Notes: generated by a model from the letters alone, not told the origin. A stretch of 64,000 bases of DNA from JANQMY01 sp965227095 (GCA_965227095.1 CBDDFL010000002.1:1364001-1428000); one strand, 5' to 3'. Numbered from the stretch's first letter, positions 52,653-62,060 are shown. Made by a program: numbers and translations.

Positions 52653-53891
52653 GTGACAGAAGAAAAAAACAAAGCGCCGATCGACAGCGTTATGGAAACC
52701 AGCGCCATGGACCCGGTGGCGCGCGAAGATCCACACCCCATCCTTAAAGATTTGCAGACGACATGTCCCGTCTATCATGATGACGGCGGAAAGATCTGGC
52801 TGCTGAGTAAATATGACGATGTACGCGGCATCGTGAATGACCGGTCCCTCTGGCGGCACCCCAGAAATGCGGAAGAAGGGTCGTTTATGCGCCTCTTTGC
52901 ACCCTCCGACGATCAGCCGCAGGAGCAAATAGCGGAACGCCCCAGCATTTTGTTTATGGATGATCCGGACCATTCCCGCGTTCGGCCACCCATTGCAAAA
53001 GCGCTATATGCCCGCATCAATAAGAAAAAGGCGGAGATTGAACAAATCGTCGATACTGTCATCGACAAAGCGCCGACGAGCGGTACGTTCAACATCATCG
53101 ATGAGATTTGCGTGCCCATCCCCATTCTGGTTATCGCCCGTTTGATCGGCGTTGAAGAAAGCCGGGTGGGGGAATTTCGCGAATGGTCCGAAGCGTCGAT
53201 TTTGAGCCTAGCGGCGATCCGAACGCCGGAGCAGGAAGAACGCATGATTTGGGGGTCGGACAATCTGTCCGCCTATTTTCATGAGTTGATTGCCCAGCGC
53301 CGCGAGACTCCACAAGATGATTTGATCAGTGATCTAACCATCGCTCAGAAGGAAGGCCTCAACCTGACGGATGACGAAATTGAGGTGAATTTGATCGGTC
53401 TGCTGATTGGCGGGAACCTCACCACCAGCGATTTGATCGGCAATGGCACTTGGTTGTTCCTGACCCATCCCGATCAAAAGGCGGCTCTCATGAACGATCC
53501 GTCTTTGGCGTCCGCCGCGGTGGAAGAAGTGCTGCGCTACGAAGCACCCGTGGGGATCACCACACGGGTCATGTCCGAAGAACGCGAGATACGCGGCTGT
53601 CCCATGAAACCGCACCAAGGCATGATGATGTCGCTGCACGCGGCCAATCGCGACCCGGACGTATTCGACAATCCGGATGTGTTCGATATCACGCGCAAGC
53701 ACACCTCTCACGTGGCCTTTGGGGGCGGGGCCCACATCTGCATCGGCGCGCCGCTCGCCCGCATTGAGGGGCAGCAGGCGTTCGTGAAGATCTTCGAGAA
53801 ATATCCCACCTTGCGCTTGGCGGACAAGCCTGTGAAATGGCGCGACCTGCCGTTCTTCCGTGGTCAGGAAGAATTGTGGGTGGCGGTGTAA
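52653..53891 (+). CDS. Cytochrome P450
   Basis: 412 residues from a GTG start with AGGAGG upstream. The heme-binding loop FGGGAHICIG places the axial Cys at residue 363, and the ExxR pair is Glu292 and Arg295 (EEVLRYEAP). The I-helix reads LLIGGNLTTSDLIGNG: the usual acid before the conserved Thr is Leu256. A soluble, class I-type bacterial P450 that needs a ferredoxin partner, none of which is in the window. The substrate is unknown. Confidence 0.94.
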   Translation: MTEEKNKAPIDSVMETSAMDPVAREDPHPILKDLQTTCPVYHDDGGKIWLLSKYDDVRGIVNDRSLWRHPRNAEEGSFMRLFAPSDDQPQEQIAERPSILFMDDPDHSRVRPPIAKALYARINKKKAEIEQIVDTVIDKAPTSGTFNIIDEICVPIPILVIARLIGVEESRVGEFREWSEASILSLAAIRTPEQEERMIWGSDNLSAYFHELIAQRRETPQDDLISDLTIAQKEGLNLTDDEIEVNLIGLLIGGNLTTSDLIGNGTWLFLTHPDQKAALMNDPSLASAAVEEVLRYEAPVGITTRVMSEEREIRGCPMKPHQGMMMSLHAANRDPDVFDNPDVFDITRKHTSHVAFGGGAHICIGAPLARIEGQQAFVKIFEKYPTLRLADKPVKWRDLPFFRGQEELWVAV

Positions 53892-53905
53892 GGCTACCTA
53901 TGTCG

Positions 53906-54008
53906 CGTCATCGCGAGCGGATAGTTACCCGCGTGGCGATCCAGGGCCGCTTGGTCGGATCAAGCGGCGCTGGCGTGCGTCGCCGCTCAACGGCTCCTCG
54001 CAATGACG
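53906..54008. repeat. Complete palindromic dispersed repeat, type I
   Basis: A 103-bp element whose ends are inverted repeats: CGTCATCGCGAG at 53906 and CTCGCAATGACG at the right end, differing at one position. Inside, GCCGCTTG (53946-53953) pairs with CAAGCGGC (53961-53968). The left half recurs at 61383, 62187, 62405 and 62655. It lies between the convergent P450 and MFS genes and may serve as a bidirectional terminator. Confidence 0.85.
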
Positions 54009-54020
54009 ACGAAACTCGTC

Positions 54021-55505
54021 TTACGCCTCCGCCGTTCTGGCCAGGTCGCGTCTCAAATGCTTAGCCGCCTGGGTGTAATTGTAGACCGACACCAGATAGA
54101 CCAGGGAACACAGGATCAACGCCCACCGAAGCGATTCCGTATCGGGCATGGCGAACGAACTTTGGAAAAGGTCGCTCAAGAAACCGACGGTGGTGGGCCC
54201 GAAGACCAATCCGATGATGTTGATGATGAACAGCAACAAAGCAGAGGCCGACGCCCGCATGGCCAGCGGCGCCAATGATTGTGTCATGGCGAAGGTGGGG
54301 CCGGAATAGAGGTTCACCGCAAACGCCGGAATTATGTACAGCACCAAGATCACCCAGAGGTAATCGATGCTGAACATGATGACGCTCACCGGCGTTGCGA
54401 CCAAAAAGCCGATGGCCGGAATCCACATTTGCCATCTGATGTCTTTGGCGCCGTAACGGTCCGCCAGATAGCCCCCCAGAAAAGCACCCACACCGCCGGC
54501 GACACCGATGATCAAGCCCAGGGCCGTCCCCACTTCGCCGGACGACATGCCATGGGTTCGGATCAGATAGGCCGGCATCCAGGCGATGGCGCCATAGCCC
54601 ACAAAGGCCTGGGTTGCGGCCCCTAAAGACAATTGCCGAAAACTCTTGAAGCCCCACATGGTTTTCAGGACTTGAAGGAACGGCACATGTTCCACGGAGC
54701 GGGCGTTGGTTTCCGAATGGCCGCGCGGCGGTTCCTTCACGGTCATCCTCAAAAGGATGGCCAGTAAAATGCCGGGAATACCCACCACGAGAAACGCATT
54801 GCGCCACCCGAAAAATTCGTTGATCCACCCACCAAGCAAATTGCCGAAGAGAATGCCCACCGGCACGCCGATGGCATAGATGCCCAGCGCCGAGGCGCGT
54901 TCATTCGCGGGAAAATAATCCGCCAGCAGAGAATGTGAAGGCGGGCTGCCACCCGCCTCGCCAATGCCCACGCCAATTCGGGCGATGAGCATGTGCCAAA
55001 AATTCTGTGCCAGACCGGAAACCGCGGTCATCGCGCTCCAGATGGTCAGGCAGATCGTGATGATGTTGACGCGGTTGTACTTGTCCGCAAGCCGCGCGAT
55101 GGGGATGCCCAGCGTGGCGTAAAAAATGCCGAAGGCCAGGCCGCTTAACAAACCGATTTGTGTGTCGCTCAGCCCAAGATCCGTTTTGATGGATTGGGCG
55201 AGGATGGCCAAGATCTGCCGGTCGATGAAATTGAAGATGTATACAAACAGAAGAACACCCAGCACATATTGCCGGTACGATTTAGAAAAGCTGAACGCCT
55301 CGCCAGACGCAACGGCACCGTCCACGGTGGCCGAGGCCGCCCCGGAGGCGGCCGCCGGGGGCTGAGATGCGGGGGCATTGCCTGATTGTAACGTCGCCGG
55401 AGGAGTGGACGCTCCGTCCGCGGGCGGATTGGTTCCAGCGCTGGTGGACGCGCCCGGCGCCGCGGTCTCCGGCGTGCCGTCGGAGGGTTCTGATGGATTC
55501 GTCAT
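54021..55505 (-). CDS. MFS transporter (spinster-like)
   Basis: About 494 residues from the ATG at 55505; a GTG five codons upstream is possible. The first 65 or so residues are a hydrophilic Pro/Ala/Ser/Thr-rich stretch, then twelve predicted membrane helices. Motifs include FNFIDRQILAILAQSIKTDLGLSDTQIGLLSGLAFGIFYATLGIPIARLADKYNR and IGVGIGEAGGSPPSHSLLADYFP, typical of the spinster/glycerol-3-phosphate-transporter-like MFS group found widely in alphaproteobacteria. The substrate is unknown. Confidence 0.88.
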   Translation of the reverse strand: MTNPSEPSDGTPETAAPGASTSAGTNPPADGASTPPATLQSGNAPASQPPAAASGAASATVDGAVASGEAFSFSKSYRQYVLGVLLFVYIFNFIDRQILAILAQSIKTDLGLSDTQIGLLSGLAFGIFYATLGIPIARLADKYNRVNIITICLTIWSAMTAVSGLAQNFWHMLIARIGVGIGEAGGSPPSHSLLADYFPANERASALGIYAIGVPVGILFGNLLGGWINEFFGWRNAFLVVGIPGILLAILLRMTVKEPPRGHSETNARSVEHVPFLQVLKTMWGFKSFRQLSLGAATQAFVGYGAIAWMPAYLIRTHGMSSGEVGTALGLIIGVAGGVGAFLGGYLADRYGAKDIRWQMWIPAIGFLVATPVSVIMFSIDYLWVILVLYIIPAFAVNLYSGPTFAMTQSLAPLAMRASASALLLFIINIIGLVFGPTTVGFLSDLFQSSFAMPDTESLRWALILCSLVYLVSVYNYTQAAKHLRRDLARTAEA

Positions 55506-55680
55506 TTGTGTTCGCCCCACCTGAGCGCTTAATGCCCGGTGTGAGCCTGGTGAAGCGCTAAATGAATTGTTTGATCTTGGTCTCGCTCAAATGTACCGCC
55601 TTTGTGGGCTGCTGTCATCTGGAAGCGGATGAAATTAATGCGAGCGGGCGCGGCCAACGCGAAAAGACGGGCATAGCGGT

Positions 55681-56088
55681 TTATTGAAGACGACGATAGG
55701 TTGCGCGATTGGTTGGTGTACTGCCATCCGGCAGTTTAACGACCTGTAAGATATCGAGAGATGCGTGGTCGGCGGACAGGATGCGGCTGGCACGCATCAG
55801 TTCTTGACCATCCAAAAACGCCGCCGAGTCCAATTGGTCGTCTTTTGGTAATGAGATAGACAAGGAGTCAGCTAAGGGCCCGCCATCAAACGGAACGGGG
55901 ACACCGTCGGGCTTGCCGCTGAACGACATATCATGGGCGTCGCCCTCGGCATCCACCCAGCTCATCCGAAAGGTGAGGGTGTCGCCGTTCTGAGTGATTT
56001 CATACGAGCCCGATTGGGGCGGATCGCCCTGCTCATACTGGCAGGTCGCCACATCCAGCACCCACATGCCCAAGAAGTCCGTGATCAT
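55681..56088 (-). CDS. Small lipocalin-like hypothetical protein
   Basis: 135 residues from the ATG at 56088, which overlaps the upstream SDR stop as ATGA. MITDFLGMWVLDVATCQYEQGDPPQSGSYEITQNGDTLTFRMSWVDAEG begins with a pattern of alternating beta-strands and has two-strand repeats thereafter. There is no signal peptide. I do not recognise a named family; a lipocalin-like ligand binder is an impression only. Translational coupling suggests that it works with the SDR. Confidence 0.7.
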   Translation of the reverse strand: MITDFLGMWVLDVATCQYEQGDPPQSGSYEITQNGDTLTFRMSWVDAEGDAHDMSFSGKPDGVPVPFDGGPLADSLSISLPKDDQLDSAAFLDGQELMRASRILSADHASLDILQVVKLPDGSTPTNRATYRRLQ

Positions 56089-56915
56089 GCTGTCAGTCCC
56101 ACCGCTTCGGCACTCACGTCCCATAGCTTGCGGCGCAGCGCATCATCATTCGTGTACGGAGAAGGATCGGCCACTTCGCATTGATCGAAATAGGTACCGG
56201 TGGTGTCGGCCAAGCTTGGGTCGCTGGCAAGCTTTATGGTTGTAAGCGCGCCTTTCTCGGGCGAGATAAACATAAAGCGCACGGCCAACCGCAAATACCA
56301 CGGGAAATCGCGGACGATATCCGTTTGAACGGCGCCGGGGTGCAGATAGTTGGATGTGACGCCCGTGCCTTCCAAGCGTTTCGCCAGCTCTACGGCGAAC
56401 AGGGCATTGGCCAGTTTTGATTGGTTGTAGGAATGGCGCCCGTCATAGCTGTCGAACCCCTTGAAGGTGTCAAAGTCGATCTGTCCTTGTTTGTGCAATG
56501 TGGAGCTGACCGTAATAACGCGCGACGGGGCGCTCGCCGTGAGGCAGTCCAACAATAAATTCGTCAGCAGAAAGTGTGCGAAGTGATTGACCCCGATCTG
56601 CATTTCGTAGCCGTCTTTTGTGAATTGTTGGGTGTTGGGCAAGGTGCCCGCATTGTTGATCAGCACGTCCAGCCGGTCATATCGGTTCAGGAAACTGTCC
56701 GCCAGCGCCCGGACGCTGGCAAATGAAGACAAATCGACAGGTAGGTTGATGGCCGGTGTGCCGCCGGCGGCGCTGATCTCGCGCAAAGCCTTTTCGGTTT
56801 TGGCGCTGTCCCGGCAGGCCAGCACAATCTCCGCCCCCTGGGCGGCCAGTTCCCGCGCCGCCACGAGACCGATACCGCTATTGGCGCCGGTGATGAGGAT
56901 CCGCTTGCCTTGCAT
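56085..56915 (-). CDS. Short-chain dehydrogenase (retinol dehydrogenase-like)
   Basis: 276 residues. Nucleotide motif TGANSGIG at residues 9-16, ACRDSAKTEKALREI (NADP-type Arg after strand two), NNAGTL, and catalytic YNQSK. The long C-terminal part with SNYLHPGAVQTDIVRDFPWYLRL resembles the retinol dehydrogenase/WWOX-like SDR group. The first gene of a minus-strand pair with the small lipocalin-like protein. Confidence 0.9.
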   Translation of the reverse strand: MQGKRILITGANSGIGLVAARELAAQGAEIVLACRDSAKTEKALREISAAGGTPAINLPVDLSSFASVRALADSFLNRYDRLDVLINNAGTLPNTQQFTKDGYEMQIGVNHFAHFLLTNLLLDCLTASAPSRVITVSSTLHKQGQIDFDTFKGFDSYDGRHSYNQSKLANALFAVELAKRLEGTGVTSNYLHPGAVQTDIVRDFPWYLRLAVRFMFISPEKGALTTIKLASDPSLADTTGTYFDQCEVADPSPYTNDDALRRKLWDVSAEAVGLTA

Positions 56916-57007
56916 TGTTTTCTCCCTCAGCGCATATACCCATTTGAACGAATCCCATCTTCATAGTATTCCCTCAAAAAAACAATTGCCCTGGAAGAAA
57001 GTCGTCC

Positions 57008-58615
57008 ATGCCGCCACTTAGCTCCGCCATCAACGCCACGTCTGAGTCGTTTCAAGAAAATGCCGCAGAGATGGCGTCACTGCACAACGATCTGACCACG
57101 GAACTTGAACGGGCAGCGCTTGGCGGGGATGAGCGCTCGCGGGACCGTCATGTGTCGCGGGGGAAAATGCTGCCGCGCGACCGCGTGGAGACCCTGTTGG
57201 ACCCCGGCACGCCCTTTCTGGAACTGAGCCCCATGGCCGCCCATGGTCTTTATGGCGGGGACATTCACGGCAGCGGCCTCATTACCGGTATCGGACGCGT
57301 GTCGGGCCGGGAATGCATGATCGTTTGTAACGATGCCACCATCAAGGGCGGCACGTATTATCCGGTGACCGTGAAGAAACATTTGCGGGCCCAAGAAGTC
57401 GCATTGGAAAACGAGCTGCCGTGTATTTACCTGGTGGATTCGGGGGGCGCTAACCTGCCGAACCAGGCAGAGATTTTTCCGGACCGGGAGCATTTCGGAC
57501 GCATCTTTTTTAATCAAGCCAATATGTCCGCCAAAGGCATTCCGCAAATCGCCGTGGTGATGGGCTCGTGCACGGCGGGGGGTGCCTATGTGCCGGCCAT
57601 GTCCGATGAAACGGTGATCGTGAAGAACCAAGGCACGATCTTTCTAGGCGGCCCGCCCTTGGTGAAGGCGGCCACCGGCGAGGTGGTGACGGCGGAAGCC
57701 CTGGGGGGCGCCGATGTGCACACGCGGGTGAGCGGGGTGGCCGATCATTTCGCCCAAAACGATGCCCATGCGCTGTCCATTGCCCGGCAGATTGTTTCTA
57801 CCCTGAACAAAGAGAAGGCGCCCAACATTCCGTTACGGGAAAGCGTGGAGCCGCTCTATGACCCGGCGGAATTGACGGGCGTGGTGCCCACCGATCTGCG
57901 GGTGCAATATGATGTGCGCGAGGTGATTGCGCGTCTGGTGGATGGCTCCGAATTCGATGAATTCAAGGCGCGCTTCGGCACCACGCTGGTGACGGGGTTT
58001 GCGCATCTCTACGGACAGCCCATCGGCATTGTCGCGAACAACGGCATTCTGTTTTCGGAATCCGCGGTGAAGGGCGCGCATTTCATTGAACTGTGCTGCC
58101 AGCGGCGCATCCCCTTGCTCTTCCTACAGAATATTTCGGGCTTCATGGTGGGCTCGAAATATGAACAGGGCGGCATCGCCAAGGATGGCGCGAAGCTCGT
58201 CACGGCGGTGGCTTGCGCGCAGGTGCCCAAGCTCACCCTCATCATCGGCGGGTCCTATGGCGCGGGCAATTACGGCATGTGCGGCCGCGCCTATTCTCCG
58301 CGCTTCTTGTTCACTTGGCCCAATGCCCGCATCTCGGTGATGGGCGGCGAACAGGCCGCCAGCGTGCTGGCCACGGTCAAGCGGGACGGCATGGAGGCCC
58401 GGGGCGAGGCCTGGTCTCCCGAAGAAGAAGAGAGCTTCAAATCCCCCATCCGCGACCAATACGATGTGGAAGGGCACCCCTATTTTGCGACCGCGCGGTT
58501 GTGGGATGACGGTATCATCGCGCCTCAGGATAGCCGCCGGGTGCTGGGCCTCGCCCTGTCCGCCACGCTCAACGCCCCTGTCCCGGACACGAAATTCGGC
58601 GTCTTCCGGATGTAA
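57008..58615 (+). CDS. Methylcrotonyl-CoA carboxylase beta (carboxyltransferase) subunit
   Basis: 535 residues. The HVSRGKMLPRDRVETLLDPGTPFLELSPMAAHGLY start, the CNDATIKGGTYYPVTVKKHLRAQEVA segment and the GSKYEQGGIAKDGAKLVTAVACAQVPKLTLIIGGSYGAGNYGMCGRAYSPRFLFTWPNARISVMGGEQAASVL segment are characteristic of MccB-type rather than PccB-type carboxyltransferases. Leucine breakdown, after isovaleryl-CoA dehydrogenase. The biotin-carrying MccA partner is not next to it. Confidence 0.94.
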   Translation: MPPLSSAINATSESFQENAAEMASLHNDLTTELERAALGGDERSRDRHVSRGKMLPRDRVETLLDPGTPFLELSPMAAHGLYGGDIHGSGLITGIGRVSGRECMIVCNDATIKGGTYYPVTVKKHLRAQEVALENELPCIYLVDSGGANLPNQAEIFPDREHFGRIFFNQANMSAKGIPQIAVVMGSCTAGGAYVPAMSDETVIVKNQGTIFLGGPPLVKAATGEVVTAEALGGADVHTRVSGVADHFAQNDAHALSIARQIVSTLNKEKAPNIPLRESVEPLYDPAELTGVVPTDLRVQYDVREVIARLVDGSEFDEFKARFGTTLVTGFAHLYGQPIGIVANNGILFSESAVKGAHFIELCCQRRIPLLFLQNISGFMVGSKYEQGGIAKDGAKLVTAVACAQVPKLTLIIGGSYGAGNYGMCGRAYSPRFLFTWPNARISVMGGEQAASVLATVKRDGMEARGEAWSPEEEESFKSPIRDQYDVEGHPYFATARLWDDGIIAPQDSRRVLGLALSATLNAPVPDTKFGVFRM

Positions 58616-58769
58616 TTCCCCCGCCACACTGCGTATATTTCAAGTATTGGCCAAGAAAAACGCGGGTTTGCTTACTATTTAGGCGGGTTTGGCGCTGCCT
58701 AACCGTTGGCTTTTAGCGCAAAAACCATTAACCTTAACGAATTCTATGTGGGGTGTTTAGGGGAACACC

Positions 58770-61199
58770 ATGGACTTGTTCACGCGTGTTGGGGCGGCCG
58801 TTCTGTTTATTGTAGGCGGCAGTCTGCATCTGTTCGCCATCGATGATGGGCGCCTGTCGGCGATCACCGGCGCCTTCGATGGCATCGGCATGCCCGAAAT
58901 CACGGCCCACACGGAAACCGAGCCCGACATCACCAGCACCGACCAAACCGCGTCCGACATGGCGTTCGATGCGTTTGACACCATCTCCGATGCCATGGTG
59001 GAGCCGGAGGCGGACGCTGCCGACGGCACCGCGGATGTATGGGGCGATCTGTCCGAGCGGGAAGACCCCTTCGCCAAGTCCAGCGTGTTTCCGCGCACCC
59101 CATTGTTGCGGTTGAACACCCGGCACCACACCCACAAGATCAAGCGCATCGATTTGGATGATGCCGGCCAGTATCTGGTCACAAGCTCCTACGACAAAAC
59201 CGCCCGCGTTTGGAAAATGCCGAGCCGCGCGGGCGAAACGCCGGACCTGTTGCGCGTGCTGCGCCCGCCCATCGGGCCCGGCCATTTGGGCCGCATCTTT
59301 GGCGTGGCCATGTCGCCCGACGGCACCAAGGTCGCGGTCGCCGGCTGGACCCATTGGGTCGCGGGCATCAGCGAAGAAGATGAATTCCTGTATGTGTTCG
59401 ACCGGGAAACCGGGCGCATGGTGCACCGTTTCGCGGGTCTCGACGACATTGTGCACGATCTCGCCTTTTCGCCGGACGGGCGCTTCCTGGCGGCGGGCCT
59501 GTCGCGCAACGGCATTCGCGTCTTCGACATGACGTCGGACGAAGCGGGGCGCGACAAAGTCGCCAAGGACAAAACCTATGGCGGCCAGGTCTATGGCCTG
59601 TCTTTCGCGCCGGACGGGCGGCTTGCCACCGCCAGTTATGATGGGTTGGTGCGCCTGTACGGGGCGGACCTGACGGTCTCGTCACTCACGCCCACCCACA
59701 CCACCTACACGCCCCATGGCGAACAGCCGCACGATCTGGCCTTTTCGCCCGATGGCACCAAGTTGGCCGTGGGCTATTTCGATCAGCCGGAAGTAAGCCT
59801 TCTGTCCGCGGACGACCTCACCGAACTGGACACCCCCAACACCGACGGCATTGCCCTGGGCGACTTGCTCACCGTGCGCTGGTCGAAAGACGGCACCTAT
59901 CTTTATGCGGGCGGGCGCTGGCGTAATGAAGACGGGCAGCATCTCATCCGCCGGTGGACGCAAGACGGTCAAGGCCCGTACGAGGATCTGGTGGCCGGCG
60001 CGCACACCGTGCTGGATCTGCATGAATGGGGGCAGGGCGGCCTCGTCTTTGCCGCGGCGGACCCGACGGTCGCCGCCTTCGATGGTCTTGGCAACCGCGC
60101 CATGCCGCCACTGCCGCTGGCCGCAAGCTGGCTTGCCGCGCCGGACACAACCCTTGATGTGAGCCATGACGGCGCGGAAATGACGCTCACCTATGGTCAG
60201 GGGCCAGACAGGCTGTCTCTCGGTTTCAATGTGCATCGCCGCCGCCTCGACCTCGACATGGGCGATGATGATTACGCCGCCGATGAAGACGACATTGTGG
60301 GCACCGTGTCGCTCACCGATAATGCGTCCACGGACGACCTCACGGCGCTGGACAACGACATAGAGGTAACCGGCTGGCAAAACGGCCCCACGCCGCGCAT
60401 CAATGGCGAACCGATCTATCTGCCCAATGGGGAATGGTCGCGCGCCATGGCCCTGGCGCCCGATGGCGGACATGTGTTGCTGGGCACCGAAAAGAATTTG
60501 CGCTATTACAACGCCGCCGCCAAACAGCTCTGGCAGGTGAAGGCGCCGGGCGCCGCCCTGCATGTGGCGGTGACGCGCGACGGCAAGAAGGCGGTGGCGG
60601 CCTATCATGACGGCACCATTCGCTGGCACCGCTTAAGCGATGGCCGCGAGCTGTTCGCGCTTTATGTGGACAATGATCTGCGCCGCTGGGTCTTCTGGAC
60701 GCCCGATGGCCTGTACGATGCCTCCTCCGGCGGGGATGATCTGATCGGCTGGCACATCAATCAGGGCGATGCCCAGGAAGCGTTGTTCTACGGCGCCTCG
60801 CGCTTTAAGGCGCTGTTCCACAAGCCCGACCGGGTGGCCGCCGCCCTCGACAGTTTGGCGGCCTCGCCCGCACCGTCCCGCGATGCCATCTTGGCGAACC
60901 TGCCGCCCGTGGGCCGCATCCAGCAGGTGGGCCAGGGCGAAGCCGGGGCGCCCGTGGTGTTCTACACCGTGACCGCCCCGTCCCGTGACCCGATTGAACT
61001 GGTGCGCGTCACCGTGGACGGCCGCACCCAGGAACTGACCGCCGCTGACCTTACCGTCACCGAAGACGGCGCCTTGGAAATTCCGCTGGCCTGCGAACAG
61101 GGCGATGTGGAAGTGTCGCTCGCCGCCAAAACCGCCGTCAGCGGCTATGGCGAAGCGGACACGGCAGCGCTGGGCACTCTTTGCAATTTCGATAGTTAA
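58770..61199 (+). CDS. Membrane-anchored WD40-repeat protein
   Basis: 809 residues. An N-terminal hydrophobic segment (about residues 5-23, TRVGAAVLFIVGGSLHLFA) anchors or exports it. An acidic linker of some 80 residues is followed by WD40-type blades (for example TSSYDKTARVWKM, DIVHDLAFSPDGRFLAAGLSRNGIRVFDM, PHDLAFSPDGTKLAVGYFD). A conserved block near residues 645-670 (WVFWTPDGLYDASSGGDDLIGWHINQG) is seen in other WD40 proteins of unknown function, and an Ig-like beta tail ends the protein. No catalytic domain is found. Confidence 0.85.
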   Translation: MDLFTRVGAAVLFIVGGSLHLFAIDDGRLSAITGAFDGIGMPEITAHTETEPDITSTDQTASDMAFDAFDTISDAMVEPEADAADGTADVWGDLSEREDPFAKSSVFPRTPLLRLNTRHHTHKIKRIDLDDAGQYLVTSSYDKTARVWKMPSRAGETPDLLRVLRPPIGPGHLGRIFGVAMSPDGTKVAVAGWTHWVAGISEEDEFLYVFDRETGRMVHRFAGLDDIVHDLAFSPDGRFLAAGLSRNGIRVFDMTSDEAGRDKVAKDKTYGGQVYGLSFAPDGRLATASYDGLVRLYGADLTVSSLTPTHTTYTPHGEQPHDLAFSPDGTKLAVGYFDQPEVSLLSADDLTELDTPNTDGIALGDLLTVRWSKDGTYLYAGGRWRNEDGQHLIRRWTQDGQGPYEDLVAGAHTVLDLHEWGQGGLVFAAADPTVAAFDGLGNRAMPPLPLAASWLAAPDTTLDVSHDGAEMTLTYGQGPDRLSLGFNVHRRRLDLDMGDDDYAADEDDIVGTVSLTDNASTDDLTALDNDIEVTGWQNGPTPRINGEPIYLPNGEWSRAMALAPDGGHVLLGTEKNLRYYNAAAKQLWQVKAPGAALHVAVTRDGKKAVAAYHDGTIRWHRLSDGRELFALYVDNDLRRWVFWTPDGLYDASSGGDDLIGWHINQGDAQEALFYGASRFKALFHKPDRVAAALDSLAASPAPSRDAILANLPPVGRIQQVGQGEAGAPVVFYTVTAPSRDPIELVRVTVDGRTQELTAADLTVTEDGALEIPLACEQGDVEVSLAAKTAVSGYGEADTAALGTLCNFDS

Positions 61200-61574
61200 T
61201 CGGACGCACGCGTCGCGGTTCTTTTTGGCGTCATCCCCGCCGACCGTCATCCCGAACGGTGCGTATGCGCCGATCCGAGGTCCACACCCCCTGTGCTGAA
61301 ACACGGGTGACGGTGGTTATGGGTCCCAGCCTGCGCTGGGACGACATCAGAGGGGAGGGCACAACCGTAGCCCACCTTCTACCGTCATCGCGAGCCGCCA
61401 TTTGGCGGCATGGCGATCCATCAAACCACCGCCACGGGTGCGGGGGGCGGGGCAACACCCTTCACAAGATTATCCGCCCCCGTCCCAAATAATTTTCCCT
61501 CCAATACTGATCCAGTTCTGACACGGCCGCGTAAACCTCAGTATTACGTCCTCCCCAGAACGAATGGATTTTAC
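61200..61574. repeat. Intergenic region with dispersed repeats before the fasciclin gene
   Basis: No gene is supported in this 375-bp stretch. A type II repeat starts at 61245 (CGTCATCCCGA...GTGACGGTGGTTATGGGT...CAGAGGGGAGGGCACAACCGT) and runs to about 61382, and a left-half type I repeat runs from 61383 to about 61434. Similar blocks occur at 62279-62372 and 62582-62654. The stretch reads through in one frame but has no coding character. Confidence 0.75.
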
Positions 61575-62060
61575 ATGTTCAAGAAAGTTGCAGTAACCAT
61601 CGTCGCCCTGTTCTTCGCCACCAGTGCCTATGCGGGCGCCAAGAAAGACATCGTCGACACGGCGGTTGACGCGGGCACCTTCACCACCTTGGCCGCGGCT
61701 CTGACCGCTGCGGATTTGGTCAGTGCCCTGAAAGGCGACGGCCCGTTCACTGTGTTTGCCCCCACCGATGAAGCCTTTGCAAAGCTGCCGGACGGCACGG
61801 TCGAAACCCTGTTGAAGCCTGAAAACAAAGACCAATTGGTCGGCATCCTGACCTATCACGTTGTGTCCGGTAAAGTTCCGTCCACGGACCTTGCGGGAAA
61901 GACACTGGAAGTGGCCACCTTGCAAGGCGCCAATGTAGCGATTGACGCAACCGACGGCGTCACCGTCAACGGCGCAACCGTTACGGCGGCCGACATTATG
62001 GCGTCGAACGGCGTGATCCACGTGATCGATACGGTCATCCTGCCGCCGGCAGCCGACTAA
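61575..62060 (+). CDS. Secreted fasciclin-domain protein
   Basis: 161 residues from the ATG at 61575, which begins a clean signal peptide (MFKKVAVTIVALFFATSAYA, cleavage before GAKK). The remainder is one FAS1 domain with the motifs TFTTLAAALTAADLVSALKGDGPFTVFAPTDEAFAKLP, ILTYHVVSGK and SNGVIHVIDTVILP. Fasciclin domains mediate adhesion or extracellular matrix contact, and in alphaproteobacteria occur as single-domain secreted proteins. The frame is open upstream across the repeats, but that part is not coding. Confidence 0.93.
   Translation: MFKKVAVTIVALFFATSAYAGAKKDIVDTAVDAGTFTTLAAALTAADLVSALKGDGPFTVFAPTDEAFAKLPDGTVETLLKPENKDQLVGILTYHVVSGKVPSTDLAGKTLEVATLQGANVAIDATDGVTVNGATVTAADIMASNGVIHVIDTVILPPAAD

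Noticed and set aside
58616..58769. CtrA-binding site before the WD40 gene (ATTAACCTTAACG near 58730)
   Set aside because: The spacing between TTAA halves is 2 instead of 7, so it does not match the full CtrA box.
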